Program-made: the position numbers and the translations under genes
In this document: in pieces, positions 16,405 to 24,657 of the stretch
Layout: each line of letters opens with the position of its first letter
How positions within the stretch are numbered: position 1 is the stretch's first letter
The notes under the pieces: generated by a model
What the model saw: the letters and a program-made list of their open reading frames with translations, nothing else
Databases searched by the model: none
What the model was told of the DNA's origin: nothing
NCBI GenBank assembly: GCA_030431515.1
Contig: JAUIIX010000002.1
Span: forward strand, 78,500-142,499
Length of the DNA stretch: 64,000 bases
Reading direction: 5' to 3'
DNA from: a bacterium
Lineage (GTDB): Bacteria > Bacteroidota > Ignavibacteria > Kapaibacteriales > UBA2268

Positions 16405-17093
16405 AATATTCCTTGATGTACATTTAGTAATTTAGATTTGAAACTTGGATAATCAGAATCTTGTTTTCCTTGAAATAATAATTTTCCAGATTTTAAAACA
16501 AGAAACTCATCAAAAAATTCTCCAAATTCACCTAAGAGATGAGTCGAAATTAATATATTGCATCCCTTTTCTTTGTTCAGTTTTTTCAATAATTTAAGGA
16601 TTAATTCAATACCAAAAGGGTCTATATTTGCAAGTGGTTCGTCTAAAATAATAATTTTGTAATCATATAAAAGTGGATAAGCAAGTGATAGTTTTTGCTT
16701 CATTCCAGTCGATAATTCTTTTACTTTTTTCTTACCATCTATATTCAAAATTTCTAAAACTGATTCTATTTCATTATTTGATATACCCTTATATTTACAG
16801 AAAATATCAAGGTTTTCATAAACAGTTAAATGCCCATAAAAAACTGGTTCATTTACCGTTGCAAACAACTTATTTCTAATTAATTCATTAGAGTTAGCAT
16901 ATTCTAAGTTGTCAATAGTTAATTTTCCACTTTTTGGAAATAATAATCCAGAAATTAATTTTATTAAAGTTGATTTCCCTGCACCGTTCTCTCCTATCAG
17001 ACAAGTAATATTTCCTTTTTCAATTTCTAAATTGAACTTGTCAAAAATCTGTGTTTTTTTATAGTAGAAATCTATATTTTCTAATTTTATCAT
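16401..17093 (-). CDS. ABC transporter ATP-binding protein
   Basis: A 230-aa ATPase of the ABC-2 exporter class. Walker A is GENGAGKST (34-42), the signature is LSTGMKQ (127-133), Walker B is IIILDEP (147-153) and the switch histidine is in ISTHLLGE. The degenerate LSTGMKQ signature is typical of CcmA/DrrA/LanF-like ATPases. It pairs with the overlapping permease gene. The membrane protein upstream (17131-17994) is only 37 bp away and may be part of the same unit. Confidence 0.93.
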   Translation of the reverse strand: MIKLENIDFYYKKTQIFDKFNLEIEKGNITCLIGENGAGKSTLIKLISGLLFPKSGKLTIDNLEYANSNELIRNKLFATVNEPVFYGHLTVYENLDIFCKYKGISNNEIESVLEILNIDGKKKVKELSTGMKQKLSLAYPLLYDYKIIILDEPLANIDPFGIELILKLLKKLNKEKGCNILISTHLLGEFGEFFDEFLVLKSGKLLFQGKQDSDYPSFKSKLLNVHQGIL

Positions 17094-17130
17094 AATTGTT
17101 TTATTTCAAAATTAGTTAAATTATTTTAAA

Positions 17131-17994
17131 TTAAAAAATTAATTCTTTATTTGATTTAACTTTAGTTTTACTTTTATCAAAATATACTTTAGCAAAAAGA
17201 AAAACAAAACATAATAAAATTATAATAGATTCTAAATAATATTTGTTAGGTTCAACCCAAAATTCTTCAAAGAAATTCCATCTTCCTAATATCTCAACTG
17301 CGTTCCAAAATATTACAACTGTAGGAATTGCATATCTAATAGCTTTACCTAAATGACGAATTCTAATTAAATTTTTGAATAGAAAAAATGACCAAAGTAA
17401 ACTTAAAAAGAATACAGCGTAAGTTACAAAATGTTTATCTCCAAATAAATGATCATCATAGATAATCAATAATACTATGTAAAAAAACCATATTATAATT
17501 ATCGATTCTAAAGCAGTTAAAGATGTATAGTTTGTTTTTTTTATTCCTATTTTTGGAATATTTAATTTGAATTTATCTTGTATCCACATAAACATATTAC
17601 ATCGAGTAGAATAGTTTACAATTAGGGTACTTAATATAGTTATTACTAAGCCAACAGAGGAAATCATTAATAAATACTCAGGTCTTGTAACTATCTCATC
17701 ACCATCCATTAATGGCTTTATTTCCAACCGTTCTGCAAAATAAACAAATGCAAATTCTACCCAACCTGTCCATATTATTATACCTGCTAAAAGCCCTAAT
17801 AATGAAGAAGTTATTTCGTTTTGAACTCTGCTGAATAATAGTATTATAAAAAAACCACAAAAACCTAATATTCCAGCAAATAACATTTGATATTCTAAAC
17901 TATAGTTTTTAGTAAAAAAAGACATTATAATATGTCCTATTGGCATCAACAATAAAACTAGTATGAATGCGATTATTCCGGTGGTATATTTCAT
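17131..17994 (-). CDS. Polytopic membrane protein of unknown function
   Basis: A 287-aa protein dominated by hydrophobic segments, about eight membrane helices, starting MKYTTGIIAFILVLLLMPIGHI. One acidic loop (RLEIKPLMDGDEIVTRPEY) lies near residues 90-110. I do not recognise the family. It lies 37 bp upstream of the ABC ATPase in the same orientation, so co-transcription and a role with that exporter are plausible but unproven. The base composition is as AT-rich as its neighbours. Confidence 0.7.
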   Translation of the reverse strand: MKYTTGIIAFILVLLLMPIGHIIMSFFTKNYSLEYQMLFAGILGFCGFFIILLFSRVQNEITSSLLGLLAGIIIWTGWVEFAFVYFAERLEIKPLMDGDEIVTRPEYLLMISSVGLVITILSTLIVNYSTRCNMFMWIQDKFKLNIPKIGIKKTNYTSLTALESIIIIWFFYIVLLIIYDDHLFGDKHFVTYAVFFLSLLWSFFLFKNLIRIRHLGKAIRYAIPTVVIFWNAVEILGRWNFFEEFWVEPNKYYLESIIILLCFVFLFAKVYFDKSKTKVKSNKELIF

Positions 17995-18078
17995 ATTTCC
18001 TCAATTAAAAAAATGCAATTTATGAAATATTTAAAACAAGATGAAATTAGTCGTATTTATGTTTTATAATGTTGTCAA

Positions 18079-18112
18079 AAAAAAATCCCTAACAATAGTT
18101 AAGGATTTTTTA
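18079..18112 (-). terminator. Terminator downstream of nuoD
   Basis: ATCCCTAAC (18085-18093) pairs with GTTAAGGAT (18098-18106) with one mismatch, flanked by A and T runs so that the minus strand ends in a long T tract. It lies 28 bp beyond the nuoD stop. Confidence 0.7.
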
Positions 18113-18139
18113 TTAATTTCATATTTTTTTTGAAATGCT

Positions 18140-19444
18140 TTATTTGTCTGCTTCGCCCATGATAGGGTCAATTGATCCAATAACAGCCACAACGTCAGAA
18201 AGCATCGAGCCTTCGACCATATATGACAAAGTTTGTAAATTTGATGCACAAGGAGAGCGGATTTTCAATTTCCAAGGATGACCTTTTCCATTGTTAACCA
18301 TATAATATCCTAATTCACCTTTTGGCGATTCAATTGCAGTATAAAGTTCTCCAACTTCTGGAGAAGCTCCAAAGTTAACTAACATAAAGTCATTAATTAA
18401 TTCTTCCATTTTAGTATATACAGCTTGTTTTTTGGGAAGTACAAATTTAGGGCTTGTTGCAAGCGTGTCGCCTTTTAGCGTTTGAAGTTTGTCAAGTGCT
18501 TGATTAATGATTTTTAATGATTCATCCATTTCACGAACTCTAACCATATATCTTGCCCAACAATCATTGTCTTGCTCAGTAATCACATCAAAATCACATT
18601 GATCATATACAAAATAAGGATTGTCTTTTCTGATGTCTTTAGCTATACCAGAACCACGTAAAACAGGACCAGTAGCACCAAGAGCAACTGCTTTTTCTGG
18701 AGGTAAAATACCTACACCAGCCATTCTATCTACGAAAATTCTATTTCTATTTACTAATTTTTTGAAATATGACATGTGACTTGGGAAAGCGTTAGCCCAA
18801 GTACGAATTTTATCCATAGTAACAGCGTCGATGTCGTTTGCTACTCCACCAATACGTGCGTAACTTGTTGTAAATCTTGCACCAGTTATCAATTCAAAAA
18901 TGTCATATAATTTTTCACGCTCTGTGAAACACCATAAAAGTAATGTTAATGCACCAACATCCATACAAGTAGCACCCATCGCCATTAAATGCGATGAAAT
19001 TCTTGCTAATTCGGAAGTTAGAACTCTTATCCATTGTGCTCTTTCAGGGGCTTCGATACCACAAGCATTTTCTACTGCATAGCAAAAAGCACTATTATTT
19101 TGCAAAGGAGCAAGATAATCTAATCTATCTGTGTGCGGTATAAACTCATGAAAAGTACAATTTTCTGCTAATTTTTCATATCCTCTGTGTAGGTATCCTA
19201 ATTCGGGTACACATTTGATAATAGTTTCACCATCTAAACGTAAAAGTACTCTTAGCACTCCGTGAGTAGCAGGGTGTTGAGGTCCCATATTCAAGACCAT
19301 ATCATTTTCTAATGGGTCATCAAATATAAGTTCTGTGTCTTTGTCAAGCAAAGTTTTATAGATTTTCTCTTGTCTTCTTTGGTTAAGAGAGTCTAACTCT
19401 TGCTGTGTTTTTAAGTTATAATCTTTGAACATTTTTATACTCAA
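18140..19444 (-). CDS. nuoD: NADH-quinone oxidoreductase subunit D
   Basis: A 434-aa 49-kDa subunit of complex I, located at the base of the peripheral arm and lining the quinone site with NuoB. GPQHPATHG is at 54-62, followed by the expected HRGYEKLAE, RLDYLAPLQNN, RGSGIAKDIRK and C-terminal AVIGSIDPIMGEAD. The first 45 residues are a charged extension before the core. The gene stands alone: no nuoC lies upstream, where the sequence is repeats, and no nuoE or nuoF lies downstream, where there is a terminator. This is unusual for a gene normally inside a nuo operon. Confidence 0.95.
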   Translation of the reverse strand: MSIKMFKDYNLKTQQELDSLNQRRQEKIYKTLLDKDTELIFDDPLENDMVLNMGPQHPATHGVLRVLLRLDGETIIKCVPELGYLHRGYEKLAENCTFHEFIPHTDRLDYLAPLQNNSAFCYAVENACGIEAPERAQWIRVLTSELARISSHLMAMGATCMDVGALTLLLWCFTEREKLYDIFELITGARFTTSYARIGGVANDIDAVTMDKIRTWANAFPSHMSYFKKLVNRNRIFVDRMAGVGILPPEKAVALGATGPVLRGSGIAKDIRKDNPYFVYDQCDFDVITEQDNDCWARYMVRVREMDESLKIINQALDKLQTLKGDTLATSPKFVLPKKQAVYTKMEELINDFMLVNFGASPEVGELYTAIESPKGELGYYMVNNGKGHPWKLKIRSPCASNLQTLSYMVEGSMLSDVVAVIGSIDPIMGEADK

Positions 19445-20416
19445 AATAATTAATTTTAATATGCAATTTAAGAAATTTATTTAAAAAAACATAAATTATA
19501 AATGTAAATTATGATTATTTAGATTAATTCAACGTCATTCAGAGCGAAGCGTGGAATCCAGTCTCCGTCATTCTGAGGCGTAGCCGAAGAATCCATAAAA
19601 AAATAAGTCGAGAAGGTAATTTCTTGTTTTTTATTTTGTTTTTGTCAAAATTACTAATTTTTTTATTTTCTGGTTTTTGCACTTTTCTTGTAATTAGTAA
19701 ATATTATAATATGTTATAAGGGCAATAAAAATTAGTCTGAAAAAAATTAGTGATTTTTTATTTGCTTTTCATGATTGTGATTATTTAGTTGTTGTTATTT
19801 TATGTCGTTTTTATATATTATTTTGTTCTTCCTTTGTCTTTTTGGTTGTTTTTGTTTTGAAGATATGCCGAAAGAAAGCAAGAAACACCCCGTCGCTGCT
19901 GCAACACCCCTTTTTTGCATTTCGACTACGCTCAATGACCGAAGGGAATTTTGAGGGAAGTCAACCCATATTTATAATACAATTATCGTTTCGTTCTGAA
20001 TGACAATATTTTCAATTTTTTGTATTCTAATATCTATGTTCAACTTCTCCGAAGTTGTTATATACTATTGATTTATATATGCTATTAGCATTAAACTTCT
20101 CCGAAGTTTTTTAAGTAGCCATGACAAATCAATGATTTTACGAAGAATAATGAAGGGAGGTATTTTTCTGGATTCTTCGCTTCGCTCTGAATGACGGGGA
20201 ATTTCAGAATCACAGATTTTAATGGATTACGCTGATTACACGGATTTAAGATGTTGGTAATTTAAACGAGATATTTCGCTTCGCTCAATATGACGGGTTA
20301 GTTTTTAAGAAAAACGGAATTCAATCACCCCGTTGGCAAGCGGACACACCTTTTTTACATTTCGACTACGCTCAATGACCGAGGGGAATTTTGAGGGATT
20401 TTCACTCAATGAAATG
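19445..20416. repeat. Repeat block IV around the left arm of HTH cassette copy 1
   Basis: No gene is seen. There are two forward family A copies at 19534-19559 and 19567-19594. A T-rich arm at 19661-19857 is shared with 52139-52337. Two family B copies are in reverse orientation (about 19885-19945 and 20320-20385). The palindrome AACTTCTCCGAAGTT occurs near 20042 and again near 20094 (one base shorter at its left end). A reverse family A copy is at 20170-20195 and a diverged one at 20269-20294. A reverse family D copy is at 20207-20265. From about 19.9 kb on, all families run in the opposite orientation to those left of 19.6 kb. Confidence 0.8.
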
Positions 20417-21088
20417 TTATTTTGTTTCGATTTTGTCTATTTCTTTGATTTGGTCCTCGATGTCGAGTTGCTCGATGGCGGCGAGCTGTCTTTCGAGTTC
20501 CTCTAATTGTGCCTTGTATTTATCTGTGTTTAATAAGTTGAAATCGCTTTTGTCTATTGCGTTTGGTGCGTAGTTTTCGATGTTTTTAAATTGTTTATCT
20601 ATGTTGGTTGTTAGTCGTACGTAACATTCGAAAAATCGCATTACCATGTACATTGTTTGGATTTCTTGTTTTTCGTGTTGTCTTTTGTTTTTTATTTTAT
20701 CGGGGTCTATTGGATTTGTATCCCATTTATATAATGTTCTGTGAACTCTATCGCTTGATAGGTTTGCTCTTTCTTGTATGGCTACGAATTGTTGTAATGC
20801 ATCCATTTTTTCTTCTTGAAATTGCATTAGTAATCGGCTTTTCATTGTTTCAAATTCATTTCTGTCATAATCTATTGATCTTTCTTGCCATTTGAATTTT
20901 TTTGCATAAGCATAGAGTGTGTATGGTTTGCATTTATATCTTGATGCTAAGTGGGATATTTTTCTTGGCAAACCCATTTTTAGATAATCCAGAAGCATGT
21001 AATATTGTTCTGTTGTTTCGTTTTCCAGTTTTGGTGGGTGGTTTACTAATTTTTCTACTATGTGTCTATCGTCAAATCTTACGGACAT
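20417..21088 (-). CDS. HTH protein resembling a phage terminase small subunit (copy 1)
   Basis: A 223-aa basic/acidic protein. Residues about 35-75 (LPRKISHLASRYKCKPYTLY, then KKFKWQERSIDYDR) match the helix-turn-helix of phage terminase small subunits, where a WxxR..aYD tail follows the recognition helix. The rest is helical. A C-terminal coiled coil (YKAQLEELERQLAAIEQL) ends in a charged tail. There is no HUH, DDE or recombinase motif. A copy about 96% identical lies at 52503-53174, with the same flanking sequence on both sides. No phage structural genes lie nearby. It may be a domesticated or mobile DNA-binding protein; its function is unknown. Confidence 0.75.
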   Translation of the reverse strand: MSVRFDDRHIVEKLVNHPPKLENETTEQYYMLLDYLKMGLPRKISHLASRYKCKPYTLYAYAKKFKWQERSIDYDRNEFETMKSRLLMQFQEEKMDALQQFVAIQERANLSSDRVHRTLYKWDTNPIDPDKIKNKRQHEKQEIQTMYMVMRFFECYVRLTTNIDKQFKNIENYAPNAIDKSDFNLLNTDKYKAQLEELERQLAAIEQLDIEDQIKEIDKIETK

Positions 21089-21461
21089 TTTAATCGCCTT
21101 ATTGTTTTTTGAATTTTGGCGAATTTATGGTGTTTCGATTATTTATAAAGTTATATATTGTGAATATATTTTAGTTTATTTTTAAGGATATGGGGAGGGT
21201 TTGTAAGAAATATTTTGCACCTAAAGGCGCTTTTGGGTTGGTGGGGTTTTGTTGTTTACAAACATTTTGCATCTATAGATGCAATTTTTAATTCTCTCAG
21301 AATTACGTTGGCAATTCTGGGAGATTCTTCGGCTTCGCCTCAGAATGACGTTAGGGTTTTTGGGGGATTTAGTTTTAACCTTCCGAAGGTTTTGAACCTT
21401 CGGAAGGTTTCTAATATCGTTTAATATGGATTCCACACTTCGCTTTAAATAATATAATAAA
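21089..21461. repeat. Right arm of HTH cassette copy 1
   Basis: The 110 bp upstream of the HTH start (21089-21200) is nearly identical to the same region of copy 2 and presumably holds its promoter. Family C in reverse lies at 21203-21290 (GCACCTAAAGGCGC ... TTGCATCTATAGATGCAA). A reverse family A copy is at 21321-21350. A double inverted pair, CCTTCCGAAGGTTTTG then AACCTTCGGAAGG, lies near 21378-21408. No gene is seen. Confidence 0.75.
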
Positions 21462-22142
21462 CTAACTAACTATTCTACCATCGTCCATTGTGATTATTCG
21501 ATTAGTTTTATCAGCGAAACTCATGTCGTGAGTTACTATTAGTAGGGTTTTCTTGTATTTAGATGTTAATTCATTAAATATTTCAAAAACTATATCTGTG
21601 TTTTTATTATCGAGGTTTCCAGTTGGTTCGTCGCCCATTATGATTATTGGGTCGTTTATCATCGAACGTGCTATGGCTACTCTTTGTTTTTCGCCACCTG
21701 ATAATTGATGTGCCATTTTGTGTGCTAACTTCTTTATATCAAGGTCTTCTAATAAATTCATTGCTCTTTTTTCGAGTTCTTCTTCCGTGAATTTATTTGA
21801 TTTGAATCCTGGTAGCATTATATTTTTTAATACTGAAAATTCATTTAGCAAGTAGTGGAATTGAAATACAAAGCCGATTTTTTCATTTCTAATTGCGGCA
21901 AGTTCTTTTTCTGATTTTTTATAAGTTGATTGATTATCAATAAATAGTTCACCTTTGTAATCAGTATCCATAGTTGATAATATATAAAGCAAAGTGGATT
22001 TGCCACAACCTGATTTACCTATTATTGATGCAAATTCACCATAATCTAATGTAAAAGATACATCTTTCAATACGTCAATTTTAACTGGGTCGGTAAAAGT
22101 TTTGTAAATAGATTTTGCTTCGAGTACTTTTTTATCTAACAT
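21462..22142 (-). CDS. ABC transporter ATP-binding protein, LolD/MacB type
   Basis: A 226-aa ATPase. Walker A is GKSGCGKST (42-50), the signature is LSGGEKQR (147-154), Walker B is IIIMGDEPTGNLD (about 166-178) and the switch is VTHD. The EPTGNLD form marks the MacB/LolD/FtsE class, whose ATPases drive mechanotransmission rather than substrate channels. Its ATG overlaps the permease stop (TAATG). It is the last gene of a three-gene operon: adaptor, permease, ATPase. Confidence 0.94.
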   Translation of the reverse strand: MLDKKVLEAKSIYKTFTDPVKIDVLKDVSFTLDYGEFASIIGKSGCGKSTLLYILSTMDTDYKGELFIDNQSTYKKSEKELAAIRNEKIGFVFQFHYLLNEFSVLKNIMLPGFKSNKFTEEELEKRAMNLLEDLDIKKLAHKMAHQLSGGEKQRVAIARSMINDPIIIMGDEPTGNLDNKNTDIVFEIFNELTSKYKKTLLIVTHDMSFADKTNRIITMDDGRIVS

Positions 22143-23401
22143 TATTTACCTCTTATGATTACAACTGGGTCAACCATACTTGCTTTTCGAGCAGGGAACC
22201 AACCAGCAAAGTAAGTAGTAAATAAAGCAAAAACACCTGCAATAATATAATAATTAATTCCGTAATCAATTGGATAAGTAGTGATTGTAGGCATTGCAGC
22301 AATTTCAAAAGGAATATTATCAATCATAAAACATAGCAAGAACCCAACAATAGAACCAGCAATTATTCCAAATGCTCCTATGCTAAGAGCAATATTTATA
22401 AAGACTCTTTTTACATCTTTACCTGCAAAACCAGTAGCTTTTAGTATTGCAATCGTATCCATTTTTTCATAAATCATCATATTTAAGATGTTATAGATTC
22501 CAAATCCTGCTACTATAAGTAAAGTAATTCCAACGGCGTAAGAAATTAATGAACGAATATCGCTTCCAGTGCTATATTGAGCATTAGCAGTTTGTATATC
22601 TTCAGCATCAACTTTAAATATTTTGCTATATTCTAAGGCAATTGGTGGAGCATTGTTTAAATCTTTTAGTTTAATTTGTAGTTCATTAATATAGGAATTA
22701 GATTTGCCAAGTATTTTTTGAGTTGTAGAAATATTAACAAAACTTTGGACTTTATCATAATCTGCCATTCCAGTTTGAAAATAAGCAACGACTTTAAGTG
22801 GGAATTGGTCGCCCGAAGTAGTTGTTACAATTATAACATCGCCAATTTTTGCGAGCATTTTTTCAGCTGCACCTATTCCAAGGATTATACTATTTGCAAC
22901 ATTTTTCAAATCCATATAATTTCCTTCCGGAATATAATCTGCGAAGGAATAGTATTTTGCTTCTTTTTCTACGTCAATACCGTTAACCATTCCATTAAGC
23001 TCAATGGTACCAAGACTATAAAATGCTTGTGCAAGAGTTCTTGGTGCAACTCCTTCTACCCTATTATCTTTTTCTAAAGTATTTAATATTGCATCTACAT
23101 TATGTAGTTGATTTCTAGCAATAGCAGGTTTAATTGATTTTATAAAATTGTAATGATTTTTATATTTTTCAGAGATTTCTATTGGCTGAATTTCTGTTGG
23201 TCTAATATCGTTAAATAGTCGAATGTGAGGAGTTCTATTTAATACTAAACTATCTAACAAGCCATTTAAGCCCTCCATAAAGCCAAGTAAGGTAATGAAC
23301 AAGGCGATACTAAATGTTACGCCGATAGCAGCAATTAGTGTTTGCTTCCAACGGGCAAATAGTAAAGCTATTGATATTTCTGCTATGTGTTTTACTTTCA
23401 T
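22142..23401 (-). CDS. ABC transporter permease, MacB/LolC-E type
   Basis: A 419-aa permease. One N-terminal membrane helix (about 17-42) precedes a large periplasmic MacB-PCD domain of about 220 residues. Three C-terminal FtsX helices follow (about 285-310, 335-365 and 385-405), ending in ASMVDPVVIIRGK as in FtsX-family proteins. It works as a dimer with the LolD-like ATPase. The presence of a separate MacA-like adaptor gene one base upstream favours a tripartite efflux role over lipoprotein release. Confidence 0.92.
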   Translation of the reverse strand: MKVKHIAEISIALLFARWKQTLIAAIGVTFSIALFITLLGFMEGLNGLLDSLVLNRTPHIRLFNDIRPTEIQPIEISEKYKNHYNFIKSIKPAIARNQLHNVDAILNTLEKDNRVEGVAPRTLAQAFYSLGTIELNGMVNGIDVEKEAKYYSFADYIPEGNYMDLKNVANSIILGIGAAEKMLAKIGDVIIVTTTSGDQFPLKVVAYFQTGMADYDKVQSFVNISTTQKILGKSNSYINELQIKLKDLNNAPPIALEYSKIFKVDAEDIQTANAQYSTGSDIRSLISYAVGITLLIVAGFGIYNILNMMIYEKMDTIAILKATGFAGKDVKRVFINIALSIGAFGIIAGSIVGFLLCFMIDNIPFEIAAMPTITTYPIDYGINYYIIAGVFALFTTYFAGWFPARKASMVDPVVIIRGK

Positions 23402-23402
23402 T

Positions 23403-24506
23403 TTAAGGTAAAATTATTTTAGTATTTTTATCAATTCCAGATTTTATTTCAACTAAGTTGAAATCCATTAATCCAGTTTCAATTTTTTGCAAGTCGCCAT
23501 TTTCTAAAGTTACTTCAAAATTTGAGTTCAAATAGTTCCTTGGAATTGTTAGTACTTTTTCTTTTTTATTTAATACAATATTAGCTTCTACTGTTAAGTT
23601 AGGATATAGTTTAGGTGGTTTTTCGTTGAATTTTGCCTCGATTTTGAAAGTACGAGTTCTTTCGTTCATAATAGGCTGGATATCACTTACTGTGGCTTCA
23701 AATACTTTATCTTGATAACTATCCATTCTAATAAATACTTCTTGACCAAGTTCAATTTTGACTATGTCAATTTCATCGATATTTACTTCAATTATAAAGT
23801 CTTCTGCTCCTATAGATGCAATGGCAGACATATTTGTAATTAATTCGCCTTTTTCTTTATTGATTTTGTAAATAACACCTTCAACTTCGCTTTTAATAAT
23901 AAAATCTTCTTCCATCAACTTAGCGATTTTAAGATTGTTTTTACTTTGTTGAGAGTTTAATTTCAATTGTTTTTTTAAGTCAATTAACTTAATTTTTAAA
24001 GATTCTAAATTGTTTTTTGAATTTTCAAAATTTAATTCTTTTTGCTCCAATTCAAATTTACTGCCTACTTTTTTAGCCCAAAGATTTTTTTGTCTTTCTA
24101 ATAGTAGAGAGTCATTTTTTAGTTTTTGTTCAGCTAGATTTATATTATTCTCAATTTCATCAATTTTAGCTTTATTATTTTGATAATCAGCATTGCTTGC
24201 AAGTAATTTTGCATTTTCAGTATTCAATTTAGAATTATCATTATCAAGTTGAAATAGAGTATCCCCTATTTTTACAAAATCTCCTTCTTTGACAAAGATT
24301 TTTTTCAAAACACCAGCACTTTTAGAAAAAACTTCATATTGATTCTTGCTTTTTACAAAACCAGATGCATACACGCTTTCTGTGATGTCTTTTAGTTCTG
24401 GAGTGATTGATTTTTTTTCTTTAGAGCAAGAAAATAATAATATTGAAATAATAATAATAATATAAATTGAAGTTCTCATAAAGGACCTTTTTAAAAGTAA
24501 AAACAT
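23403..24506 (-). CDS. MacA/HlyD-family periplasmic adaptor lipoprotein
   Basis: An adaptor subunit of up to 367 aa. The ATG at 24479 (MRTSIYIIIIISILLFSC) is the better start: it has an AAGGTCC site upstream and puts the lipobox LFSC at a normal distance. A lipoyl-like half-motif (VYASGFVKSKNQYEVFSKSA) is followed by a long coiled-coil hairpin (about 90-200). A second lipoyl/beta-barrel part follows (VEGVIYKINKEKGELI; LYPNLTVEANIVL). It bridges the MacB-like permease to an outer-membrane channel, which is not encoded nearby. A TAATTTTG -7 box lies at 24535-24542 on the minus strand. Confidence 0.9.
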   Translation of the reverse strand: MFLLLKRSFMRTSIYIIIIISILLFSCSKEKKSITPELKDITESVYASGFVKSKNQYEVFSKSAGVLKKIFVKEGDFVKIGDTLFQLDNDNSKLNTENAKLLASNADYQNNKAKIDEIENNINLAEQKLKNDSLLLERQKNLWAKKVGSKFELEQKELNFENSKNNLESLKIKLIDLKKQLKLNSQQSKNNLKIAKLMEEDFIIKSEVEGVIYKINKEKGELITNMSAIASIGAEDFIIEVNIDEIDIVKIELGQEVFIRMDSYQDKVFEATVSDIQPIMNERTRTFKIEAKFNEKPPKLYPNLTVEANIVLNKKEKVLTIPRNYLNSNFEVTLENGDLQKIETGLMDFNLVEIKSGIDKNTKIILP

Positions 24507-24603
24507 TTAATACAAATAAGTCTTATTTCTTTTACAAAATTACTAAATAATTTTATAACTATTAAATATTAAAATCTATATTTTTTTAAAGTTGGTATAA
24601 CAT

Positions 24604-24637
24604 AAAAAAAGCCGAGTATTACTACTCGGCTTTTAAG
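24604..24637 (-). terminator. Terminator of the 2134-codon surface protein gene
   Basis: A perfect stem GCCGAGTA (24611-24618) with TACTCGGC (24623-24630), flanked by A and T runs on both sides. It ends 21 bp beyond the stop codon and could also act in the other direction. Confidence 0.9.
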
Positions 24638-24657
24638 GAAATCTAATACTTTAGAAA

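Noticed and set aside
20417..21088. Prophage or packaging module
   Set aside because: Only a terminase-small-like HTH protein is present. There is no large terminase, portal, capsid, lysis or integrase gene within 20 kb of either copy.
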